64,000 nt of DNA from DATBGO01 sp050011895 (GTDB taxonomy: Bacteria > Actinomycetota > Actinomycetes > Streptosporangiales > Streptosporangiaceae): positions 1-64,000 of the forward strand of contig JBEKIF010000021.1 in assembly GCA_050011895.1 (NCBI GenBank), read 5' to 3'. The number at the start of each line of letters is the position of its first letter. The stretch's first letter is position 1. Under the pieces are notes generated by a model. The model saw only the letters and a program-made list of their open reading frames with translations. It was not told the DNA's origin and searched no databases. Below, in pieces: positions 52,152 to 59,882 of the stretch. A program made the translations under genes and the position numbers.

Positions 52152-52447
52152 GACGTGGCCTTTCATCGATGGCTAGGGACGCTTCTGCTGGCTAGGCGAA
52201 CCAGGCCAAGGGTAGCGGCATGCTCCGCGGGGAACGCCCAGGTCAGCCGGCGTCGAGCGGCCATAGCGGCCACCGGCGTTGAACCGCTGATCTGACGCTG
52301 ATCCGCCTCATCACCGGGCGGTGACAGCCGCACCCGGAGTAGGAGGTCCCTCGCCCGCGGCGCGGACTGCGCCTTTCCTGGAATGGCCTGGGCAATGTCC
52401 AGCTAATGCCTTGCCGGAATGGCACCAAGGTGACAACCGCGGCCGGA
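52152..52447. other. About 300 bases without a gene
   Basis: This lies between the end of the three-gene minus-strand operon and the membrane protein gene on the same strand. I see no coding pattern. It should contain the operon's terminator and the promoter of the membrane protein gene, but no clear hairpin or -10 stands out. Confidence 0.3.
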
Positions 52448-53368
52448 CTATCTGCATCGACCGCCTTCGGGCAGAACTCCGGCAAGTAGTTCGGCAACCG
52501 GTGTCTCCGCGGCTGCGGCCGCCGGGCGGGTGAGGAAACAGTCGGCGTGGTACCAGCCCTCCGCCTCCTTCCCGGTCGGGTCCAGGCCGCGCAGGACGAC
52601 GTCGTGGTTCGCTGCCTCGAACTCCTCGGGGTCGGCGAAGCGCCGCTGCCGGAAGGTCAGTCCGGGCATCCGCTCGGTGACCAGGCCGTAACGGGCGAAC
52701 GTGTCGGCGATCTCGTCGTAGGCGAAGACGCGCAACACGAAGATCGCCAGCCAGAGCGCGTGCGGACCGCTGATGGCCCGCAAGAGCCGGTCGAAGGTGC
52801 GGGGCCCGACGTACCCCACGCCTCCGGTGCAGATGATCACGCCGACGTCACGGACGCCGGCGGCCAGCGCCGGGGACGGATCGGACGTCTCGAGGTCCTC
52901 GGCCCAGCCCTGTGCCAGCAGGCCCGCTCGGAGGGCGTAGTCGATCGCGGGCGCCGAGACGTCCAGGCCGAGCACCGCGAGGCCGGGGCGGCGCAGCCGG
53001 CGGGCGTAGAACTCCGCGTCGGCCTCGATCACCTCGTCGGGCGGGAGCGCGGCCCGTTCGGGATCGGCGCAGCGGGCGCCGATCTCGCCCAGATCGACGT
53101 CACAGCGCAGCAACGCGGCGTTGATCCCGTAGGAGCAGCAGACGTCGAGGACCGTGGGAGGGCGCCCCCCGCGCGCCGCGGCGGCGAGCACGGCCTCGAA
53201 GATGGGCAGCGCCTGCTGTGGGACCTGGTACTCCAGGTCGTTCAGGGTGCGGAAGTACGCCCTCGGATCCGGCTGGTTGTAGATCCGGGTGAAGTCCGCC
53301 TTGCGATCACCGGTCAACGCCCCATCATCGAGCATCGGCACCCCTTCGAGCCGCTGAGCTTCGATCAT
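52448..53368 (-). CDS. Class I SAM-dependent methyltransferase, third gene of the operon
   Basis: A 306-residue protein whose ATG overlaps the stop of the preceding gene (ATGA), so the two are translationally coupled. The Rossmann part starts with motif I in a rare form, PTVLDVCCSYGINAALLR (Cys-Cys-Ser-Tyr-Gly instead of GxGxG), then GLAVLGLDVSAPAIDYALRA (motif II Asp), and VGVIICTGGVGYVGPRTFDR as motif post-I/IV. The region before it (TRIYNQPDPRAYFRTLNDLE) is not usual in small methyltransferases, and the C-terminus has GWYHADCFLTRP. The acceptor is unknown; N- or O-methylation of a polar amino acid derived product is plausible from the context. Confidence 0.8.
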   Translation of the reverse strand: MIEAQRLEGVPMLDDGALTGDRKADFTRIYNQPDPRAYFRTLNDLEYQVPQQALPIFEAVLAAAARGGRPPTVLDVCCSYGINAALLRCDVDLGEIGARCADPERAALPPDEVIEADAEFYARRLRRPGLAVLGLDVSAPAIDYALRAGLLAQGWAEDLETSDPSPALAAGVRDVGVIICTGGVGYVGPRTFDRLLRAISGPHALWLAIFVLRVFAYDEIADTFARYGLVTERMPGLTFRQRRFADPEEFEAANHDVVLRGLDPTGKEAEGWYHADCFLTRPAAAAAETPVAELLAGVLPEGGRCR

Positions 53369-55194
53369 CCACCGTCTTCGGCGGCGAGCAGATCCTCCAG
53401 TTCGCGGACTGCCTCCGGGAGCTTCTCCGCGAACACCGACATCTGCTCGCGCACCGCCCGCGGCGTGCTCAGGTAGAGGTCGAAGCGATCGGGGAGCAAG
53501 GTGTAGCCGATGCCGATGCACTTCCGGCTGGTCGACCCGAAACCGAAGTACTGCACGTGGATGGACGCTACGGCGCTGGTGCTCAGGTAATCGTCCCGCA
53601 TCGTCAGCCAGCCGGGCGTCTCGTACAGGGCGAGCGGCTCGGTCACGCCGAGTTCCGCGCCGCGGCGCTTCTGGATCAGCTGCAGCTCCCACAGGTGCTG
53701 CTCGGGCGCGTGCCCCGCCTGGCACTCCCGCGCGCGTTCCACGTGCTTCTCGGCGGCGGCCCGGAACGCCGCCCTGCGGGTCGGCTCGTCCGCTTGCGCG
53801 TCGTCCATCGCGGTCACGAACCGCACCACCTCAGGCGTGACGACGCGCATCGCCTCCGTGCGCCCGTGCCGGTAGTGCCGGGTGGCGATCGACTCGTACG
53901 TGGCACCCAGATGACCCTTGGCGCGCTTGTGGGCGAGCTGGAAGGCCATCTGCGCGAACGCGTCCGGGGACATCCGCAGCTGCTTGGCCCGTTCGCTGCT
54001 GAAGCCCTCGATCTGCAGGATGGCCGACGCGGTGTCGGCCGCGTACGCGGCGAACGCGGCGGCGGCGGCCTGTACATCGGCCCGCAGGTCGGCGCCGAGC
54101 ACGAAATCGAGGGGCGCGCAGGCCGGGGTCCCCTGCGGCTCGGCCCCCGACCGGCGCGAGTGCTCCGCCGCCGAAGAGCCCAGGACCGCGTCGATGAAGC
54201 TCACGGTGGTAGTGCCGTCCAGCTTGCAGTGCTCGCCGTTGAGGCCCGCCGTCCCGTCCCCGAAGACGATCAGCGACAGGGCTTTGTCGAACCACCGGTT
54301 GCCGCTGTCGCCGTGCAGCAGCAGATCGGACGCCTCCCGGGGGCTCCCAGGAATGGTGTCCTCGAGGCACAGGCAGAACAGCGCGGTCTCCACCACGTCG
54401 AGCTTCTCCGCGTTGCCGGGATCGCAGTCGAGCAGCGCCTGCCGGCTCGCCGCCCACTCCGCCCGCGCCTTCGTGGTGAGGTGCCCGACCGCCGTGCCCG
54501 GCGCGGCCGGGGCCGCACCGGCCGCCAGGACCGCGTCCAGCCCGGCCGCGATCTCGTCCAGGGTGTGCGGACGGCCCTCCGGGCCGATCACGTCCAGGCG
54601 GAACATGTTGCCGCGGACGAAGACCACGATGTGGCGCTCCCGGGACGGGCCCGGCCAGTCCTCGCTGTAGGGCGTGCGGGCGCGGTCCTGCACCGGTCCC
54701 GGGATCCGGGTGGCCGAGAACAGGTACTTGTTCTGCTCCATGGACAGCGGCCGTCCTCGCTGGACGGCCGGCGGGATGAGCTGCTCGTCGATCAGGAGCT
54801 TATAGTCGAGGGCCGCGGCGACGAGCTCCGCCGCCCGCTCCACCTGTCCCCGGCCGGAGTCCTCGAAGAGGAAGAAGAAGTTCGCGTTGAGCGCGATCCG
54901 GTCGCGGCGCCCCAGGTACCGGTATGGCCAGAACGTGTCGAGCCAGCTGTGCACCCCGTCGGCAGCGTCGTACCGCTCGAGCGCGGCGTGGAGCTGCCGG
55001 GCGGGACCGTCGGGGCGCAAGAACGACGCCACGGCGGTCTCGGTCGCCTCCCGTTCGTCAGCGGTCAACAGCGGCCCGCACCACTCGAGGAACCTGCCGC
55101 AGCTCTCCTCCAGGGTGGGCAACGGCACGCGCGGCAGACGATCCTCGTTGCCGAAGGTGAGGGAAGACAGTTCCGGGCTGCTGTGCACGATCAT
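53365..55194 (-). CDS. Choline/carnitine O-acyltransferase family enzyme
   Basis: A 609-residue protein with the carnitine acyltransferase pattern. RVPLPTLEESCGRFLEWCGP matches the family N-terminus (P.P.L..T...Y). GNRWFDKALSLIVFGDGTAG precedes the catalytic His in LNGEHCKLDGT, and YLSTSAVASIHVQYFGFGST holds the STS motif that shapes the acyl site. RHIVVFVRGNMFRLDVI and KGHLGATYESIATRHYRHGR (CoA-site region) are also family-like. The family moves acyl groups between CoA and hydroxyls of carnitine, choline or related betaines; bacterial members are rare. The ATG at 55194 lies 44 bases after the upstream oxygenase gene. The acceptor here is unknown. Confidence 0.85.
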   Translation of the reverse strand: MIVHSSPELSSLTFGNEDRLPRVPLPTLEESCGRFLEWCGPLLTADEREATETAVASFLRPDGPARQLHAALERYDAADGVHSWLDTFWPYRYLGRRDRIALNANFFFLFEDSGRGQVERAAELVAAALDYKLLIDEQLIPPAVQRGRPLSMEQNKYLFSATRIPGPVQDRARTPYSEDWPGPSRERHIVVFVRGNMFRLDVIGPEGRPHTLDEIAAGLDAVLAAGAAPAAPGTAVGHLTTKARAEWAASRQALLDCDPGNAEKLDVVETALFCLCLEDTIPGSPREASDLLLHGDSGNRWFDKALSLIVFGDGTAGLNGEHCKLDGTTTVSFIDAVLGSSAAEHSRRSGAEPQGTPACAPLDFVLGADLRADVQAAAAAFAAYAADTASAILQIEGFSSERAKQLRMSPDAFAQMAFQLAHKRAKGHLGATYESIATRHYRHGRTEAMRVVTPEVVRFVTAMDDAQADEPTRRAAFRAAAEKHVERARECQAGHAPEQHLWELQLIQKRRGAELGVTEPLALYETPGWLTMRDDYLSTSAVASIHVQYFGFGSTSRKCIGIGYTLLPDRFDLYLSTPRAVREQMSVFAEKLPEAVRELEDLLAAEDGG

Positions 55195-55238
55195 CCTTGA
55201 CCTCGGTGTTCGGAACGGGGAACGGGTTGGGCGGCGCC

Positions 55239-56105
55239 CTAGTCCATTAGCTGGTCGACCCGCACCGCGCGGCCGTCGGCGGCCAGGTGCGCGGCCGCGA
55301 CGCGGCCGAAGAGCTGCCGCGTCCGCGCGACGGTGCCGATCACGCCAGGACACTCGCTATAGGCGAAGATCGCCGAGTGACGCGCTGTCCCGTCCACGGG
55401 GGTCACGCGGTGGAGGGAGTAGCGGCCCGTGAACAGCTGGAGGTAGCCAGGGCGCAACGCGAGGCGGCGGATCAGGTGGTCACCACGCCCGGCCAGCACA
55501 GCGCGGACGTCGTCGAAGTTCTCCGCTCGCGCCGACCTGATGTTCGGGCAGTATTCGAATACGCCACCGGATTGCGGCTCCCGGGTGACCATGCTGACCG
55601 TGAACTCGTTCGTGTCGAAGTGCCACGGATGCGCCCGTCCCGGAGCGATGACGTTGAGGCACAGCCCGGACAGGGGGTCCGCCAGCTCGTGGACCCGGGG
55701 CAGCGCGAAGCAGCTGGCGATGAAGTCCTGGAACAGCGGGCTGGTGTAGAGCCGGTGGATGATGAACTCGTCGGGGATGCGGTCACGCGCAACGAACGCG
55801 TTGCCGCGCTCTGTCGTGATACCGGCCGGATGACCGTCAGGCAGCGACGGGTCTGGCTCGGTGTTGTACGCGTTGACCGTCTCGACGTCGTAATACGCCC
55901 GAGGTGCGATCTCCTCGCACTCCCGCTGCAGCACCTCGCGCAGGGCGGGCCGGACGAAGTCGGGCAGCACGCTGCAGCCGACTGTCTGCAGGTCCTGCCG
56001 GACGCGAGAGATGATGTCCCGCCAGCCGGCACCGGTCGGATCTGACAGGGGATAGCGGGCGTTGTCCACCACCTGCTCGACCAGTCGAGCGGCCGATGCG
56101 CTCAT
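55239..56105 (-). CDS. 2-Oxoglutarate/Fe(II)-dependent oxygenase
   Basis: A 288-residue oxygenase from the ATG at 56105, six bases after GAGAGG. The iron triad is complete: His162 and Asp164 in HPWHFDTNEFTVSMV, His232 in LFTGRYSLHRVTPVDGT, with the oxoglutarate Arg a few residues later. The HxD form predicts hydroxylation; the related halogenases (BesD, SyrB2) have HxG. The DTNEF and FEYCPN stretches resemble the free amino acid hydroxylase/halogenase group around BesD. It is the first gene of the three-gene operon with the acyltransferase and methyltransferase and is likely to hydroxylate the compound that is then acylated and methylated. Confidence 0.85.
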   Translation of the reverse strand: MSASAARLVEQVVDNARYPLSDPTGAGWRDIISRVRQDLQTVGCSVLPDFVRPALREVLQRECEEIAPRAYYDVETVNAYNTEPDPSLPDGHPAGITTERGNAFVARDRIPDEFIIHRLYTSPLFQDFIASCFALPRVHELADPLSGLCLNVIAPGRAHPWHFDTNEFTVSMVTREPQSGGVFEYCPNIRSARAENFDDVRAVLAGRGDHLIRRLALRPGYLQLFTGRYSLHRVTPVDGTARHSAIFAYSECPGVIGTVARTRQLFGRVAAAHLAADGRAVRVDQLMD

Positions 56106-56813
56106 CAGCATCCTCTCTGCGGGGTGGGGCACTGCGTGCGGTGCGAAGAGCAGGCCGACGGCGGTAAGACTGGATCCTCCGGTGACGTCCTGGCCCGTGA
56201 ACCCGGTCCACTCGCAAGGTCGTGCACATCGGCCATCCAATCCGGACAGCCCGACGTGAGTTTACCCACAAAGGCGGTAGGCGCTCTGCGGGGGGCACAT
56301 ACATCGCAAACGGAAAGGTCACTCCCCGTCGGCGAGCGGCAGCGGATAGATACGGAAGGAAATCCGGCTCGTCATCGCCTTCCGGCTCGATGCGATAAGC
56401 GTCTGGGTCCGGTTCTGGCCCGGGCCGGACCCATCGGCTGAGCGCCCGTCCAACGGCTCCGCTGACAGGTAGGAGCCGTTCGGCGCGAGCGTCAATACGG
56501 GAGCGTCCCTCGTTTGTTCCGTTCGGTGATCGCCACGAGATTATCGCCGGTCATGAAGTTCGGTGAGCTGAGCGGCTAGTGATCAGGTGGCCTCATCGTG
56601 GTCGCAAATCGTCGGTGGCCAGTGCCGGGGCGTTGCCCGGCGCCGTCTGTTGGGACGTTCGCCTCTGCGCCGCCTTCACGGACTTGCCGATGATGGCGGT
56701 GTTGAGGGACGCCGCGGGCTGTGAGGTCTGGTGCCGTCCGCGAGCAGCGCCGGGGGCGCAGCCGGCGGACGGAGTGAAGGCGGCGTCTGCTGACGTCGGG
56801 CGGAGGAGGTCCG
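56106..56813. other. 708-base divergent promoter region
   Basis: It separates the minus-strand oxygenase operon from the plus-strand acyl-CoA ligase. Frames are present but show no family pattern, no ribosome-binding site and poor codon use. GGAGGAGG just before 56814 serves the ligase. AT-richer spots around 56515-56560 may carry promoters. No clear dyad that would mark an operator was found. Confidence 0.4.
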
Positions 56814-58442
56814 GTGGATGGCTTGATGATGGATTACCCGCTCACGGTGCCGCAGCTGCTGGACCGTGCGTACCGTTACTTCCCCGAGGTGGAAGTGGTG
56901 AGCCGCAGGCCGGATCGCTCGCTCGCCCGTTCCAGCTACGGCGAGGTGCGGCGCCGTGCCCACCAGCTCGCTGGCGCGCTGACCCGGCTCGGCGTCGGCC
57001 GCGGTGACCGAGTCGCGACCCTGAGCTGGAACAACACCCGTCACCTGGAGGCATATTTCGGCGTGCCGCTGATGGGCGGAGTGGTTCACACACTGAACCC
57101 TCGCCTGTCGCCTGCCGATCTCGTCTACATCGTGAACCACGCCGGCGACTCGGTGCTGCTCGCCGATGATGTGCTGCTGCCCGTGCTGGACCAGTTGCGC
57201 GGGCAGGTGAGCCTCAAGCATGTCGTGGTATGGACGAACGGCACGCGGGCGCCAGAGGGCATGATCGACGGAGCAGAGCTTATCGCCGCGGAGCCGGAGG
57301 AGTTCGCCCGGCCACGGCTGGATGAGCTTGAGGCGGCCTTCATGTGCTATACGTCGGGCACGACGGGCCGTCCCAAGGGGGTGGTGTACTCGCACCGCGC
57401 GATCGTGCTGCACTCCCTGGCCTCAGCCACAACCGACGCCCTGGCGATCGGCCACCGGGAGGTCGTGTGCCCGGTCGTGCCGATGTTCCATGTCAACGCC
57501 TGGGGCCTGCCGTTCACCGCCACCATGGCCGGGTGTAAGCAAGTGCTTCCCGGGCCGCACCTGGAGCCGGAGAGCCTGCTCGACCTGTACGCCCAAGAGG
57601 GCGTCACGCTCACCGCCGGTGTGCCGACGATCTGGCTCGGCATCTTGCAGGAGCTGGAGAAGGAGCCGGATCGCTGGAAGCTCGGCGGGATCCGGATGAT
57701 GGTCGGGGGGTCGGCGGCACCGGAAAGCCTGATCCGCGGACTTGACCGACATGGGCTGCGGGTTGTCCATGGCTGGGGGATGACGGAGATGTCCCCGATC
57801 GGCACCCTCTGCTGGCTTAAGAGCTCGCTCGACGAGCTGCCGGAGGACCAGCAGTATGCCTACCGCGCGAAGCAGGGGCTGCCGCTCCCGTTCGTCGAGA
57901 CGCGGATCATGGGACTGACGGGCGAGGCACCCTGGGACGGCGAGGCCATGGGCGAGCTGGAGGTACGCGGCCCGTGGGTGGCCTCGGGCTACTACCAGGC
58001 GCCCGAGTTCACCGGCAAATGGTCCGACGATGGGTGGTTCCGCACCGGCGATGTGGCCACCATCGACCCCGAGGGATATATGAAGATCACCGACCGGACC
58101 AAGGACCTGGTCAAGTCCGGCGGCGAGTGGATCTCAACCGTGGACCTGGAGAATGCGCTGATGGGGCATCCCGCCGTCGCGGAGGCAGCCGTGATCGCGG
58201 CCAAGCACCCCAAATGGGATGAGCGCCCGGTCGCCGTGGTGGTCCGCAAGGAGGGTGCCTCGGTCACGGCCGAGGAGCTGCGCGCTTTCCTTGAGCCCAG
58301 GTTCGCCAAGTTCTGGCTACCCGACGAGTTCGTCTTCGCCGAGGAGATCCCGCGAACGGCCGCGGGCAAGTTCCTGAAAACCGCGCTACGCGAGCAATAC
58401 GGCGGTCTCCTCATCGAGCAGCCCCGGCCCGGGGGCTCCTGA
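56814..58442 (+). CDS. Medium/long-chain acyl-CoA ligase
   Basis: A 542-residue ANL-superfamily enzyme (fatty acid plus ATP and CoA to acyl-CoA, AMP, PPi). The P-loop is CYTSGTTGRPKGVVYSH (about 178-194). Other motifs: PMFHVNAWGLPFTATMAGCK, VHGWGMTEMSPIGTL, DDGWFRTGDVATIDPEGYMK and the C-terminal DLVKSGGEWISTVDLENALM followed by the catalytic Lys in RTAAGKFLKTALRE. This build (GWGMTEMSP, LPFVETRI) is that of FadD3/AlkK-type ligases for medium- and long-chain acids. The GTG at 56814 follows GGAGGAGG; an ATG at 56829 or 56826 is possible. It stands alone. Confidence 0.9.
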   Translation: MDGLMMDYPLTVPQLLDRAYRYFPEVEVVSRRPDRSLARSSYGEVRRRAHQLAGALTRLGVGRGDRVATLSWNNTRHLEAYFGVPLMGGVVHTLNPRLSPADLVYIVNHAGDSVLLADDVLLPVLDQLRGQVSLKHVVVWTNGTRAPEGMIDGAELIAAEPEEFARPRLDELEAAFMCYTSGTTGRPKGVVYSHRAIVLHSLASATTDALAIGHREVVCPVVPMFHVNAWGLPFTATMAGCKQVLPGPHLEPESLLDLYAQEGVTLTAGVPTIWLGILQELEKEPDRWKLGGIRMMVGGSAAPESLIRGLDRHGLRVVHGWGMTEMSPIGTLCWLKSSLDELPEDQQYAYRAKQGLPLPFVETRIMGLTGEAPWDGEAMGELEVRGPWVASGYYQAPEFTGKWSDDGWFRTGDVATIDPEGYMKITDRTKDLVKSGGEWISTVDLENALMGHPAVAEAAVIAAKHPKWDERPVAVVVRKEGASVTAEELRAFLEPRFAKFWLPDEFVFAEEIPRTAAGKFLKTALREQYGGLLIEQPRPGGS

Positions 58443-58546
58443 TCGGGTCGTGTCCCAGACGGAGGAGGTGTGCAGCGGTACAGGGGACCTCCTGTCAGGG
58501 CGACATACCATGTCGTAGCACCCGCTAATCCCGAAGGAGCTGCCAC

Positions 58547-59419
58547 ATGGCCGTCCTGACCATCCCCATCGAGCCGGACGAGTTCCTCGGGCTAAGCGCT
58601 CTGGCAGGGCTGGATGAGGCGGCGAATGGGGGCAAGGATGATGTCGCCAGCACAGCAAAGACGCTGATGCACGGCGCGCTGGCGGCGAAGCTGGATGAAC
58701 TCGGCCTGCCGTGGGCTCCTTCCCCGGAAATAGTAAAGAAGCATGCGGCTGAAGCCGCCGAGCCAGCTGGTGGCCTGCTCGGGCTGATGGAAAACGACCG
58801 CGTCAGAAGATACGCGACTAGCGCCTTATTGGTCGCCGCATTGGTCGTGCTCTGGGGCGGCTACATCCAGGGCTGGGAGTGGACCGGCTTCCGGGCGAAC
58901 GAGCAGCTATGGGACTGGCTTCATCTCCTTCTGCTGCCCGTCGTCATCGGCACTATTCCCTTATGGATTGAGCATTCGGATTACATCAGCCGGGGCAGGC
59001 GCGTGACATATGTCGCCGGCCTCGTGGCCTTCACCGGGCTCGTGGTGGCCGGCTACCTGATTCCCCTTAACTGGACAGGCTTCTCCGGCAACACGCTCTG
59101 GGACTGGCTTGAATTGATCTTGCTGCCGGTTGCGGTGACCAGCGCGCGATTCTTGCCTTCGGCCCTTCACTCCCTACGTCCTTATCACAACGGGGTCATT
59201 GCCTTGATCGTCCTTGGCTGGACGGTCACCATCATCGGCGGCTACGCCTTGAGTTGGTACTGGACGGGCTACCAGGGAAACACGCTCTGGGACTGGCTGG
59301 GGCTGCTGCTCTTGCCGCTGCTGGTTCCCATCATCCTCATTCCAACTGCGCTCCAATGGACATCGAGCAATGCTGCGCAGCCCGCCCGAGAGGCACGCGC
59401 GGCGGCCAGAGCGCGGTGA
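58547..59419 (+). CDS. Membrane protein with three WTG..LWDWL modules
   Basis: A 290-residue protein; AAGGAG precedes the ATG. Residues 1-75 are soluble and helical (LSALAGLDEAANGGKDDVAS). The rest is three copies of a helix pair around the motif W-T-G-F/Y-x-x-N-x-L-W-D-W-L-x-L-x-L-L-P: EWTGFRANEQLWDWLHLLLL (111-130), NWTGFSGNTLWDWLELILLP (175-194), YWTGYQGNTLWDWLGLLLLP (238-257). The Trp/Asp-rich loop probably sits at the membrane surface between the helices. A single such module (WTGF..KTLWDWL..L) occurs as a membrane segment in some pentapeptide-repeat and other bacterial proteins. No pentapeptides are present here. Function unknown. Confidence 0.78.
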   Translation: MAVLTIPIEPDEFLGLSALAGLDEAANGGKDDVASTAKTLMHGALAAKLDELGLPWAPSPEIVKKHAAEAAEPAGGLLGLMENDRVRRYATSALLVAALVVLWGGYIQGWEWTGFRANEQLWDWLHLLLLPVVIGTIPLWIEHSDYISRGRRVTYVAGLVAFTGLVVAGYLIPLNWTGFSGNTLWDWLELILLPVAVTSARFLPSALHSLRPYHNGVIALIVLGWTVTIIGGYALSWYWTGYQGNTLWDWLGLLLLPLLVPIILIPTALQWTSSNAAQPAREARAAARAR

Positions 59420-59882
59420 GGTGGCGGCCCTGCGGGCTTCGCCAGGAAGGCTGCACTGGTCTGCGGGCGGGCCGGCGGCAGTCCGCTGCCATGCTGCACG
59501 GCGCCCCCGAACGGACATAGCGCAAGGCTCGCTCCCCAGCGATGTCCATGCTGAGTATGCGTGCATCAGCTAATGTGCCCCTTCGTCGGGTGCGGTGCCC
59601 CGAGCGCCGGTTATGCGTTATACCCTCCGGCCCCGCTCGTGTCTGGCAAAGCGATGATTGCGGGACTTTCGCTGCCGCGGGGGTAATCTCCGAAAGGAAC
59701 CGGAATCATCCCGGTGAGGTGCCTATCTTCAGGCCGCGGCAGACGAGATGGTTGAACTCGCACGCGCTATAGTCGGATTAAGGACCTGCTGAAGTCCTCG
59801 CAGATATCTTTGCTGATGACCCCGGGGATAACACTAATTGTTTCCACCGGCTGAAGCCAGCAAAACGGAAAGGACCTGATAA
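59420..59882. other. 463-base intergenic region
   Basis: I see no gene. AAAGGA about eight bases before the GTG at 59883 is the ribosome-binding site of the next gene. A partly A/T-rich zone (59750-59860, with CTATAGTCGG at about 59768) may carry its promoter and leader. A short G-rich hairpin-like stretch lies near 59700-59720 (CCGGAATCATCCCGG). Confidence 0.4.

Noticed and set aside
53557..55200. 547-codon plus-strand open frame opposite the acyltransferase
   Set aside because: Arg/Leu/Val-rich shadow of a gene with clear motifs on the other strand.
55239..56105. BesD-type radical halogenase
   Set aside because: The iron site has HxD (His-Phe-Asp), so the chloride-binding position is blocked; hydroxylation is expected.
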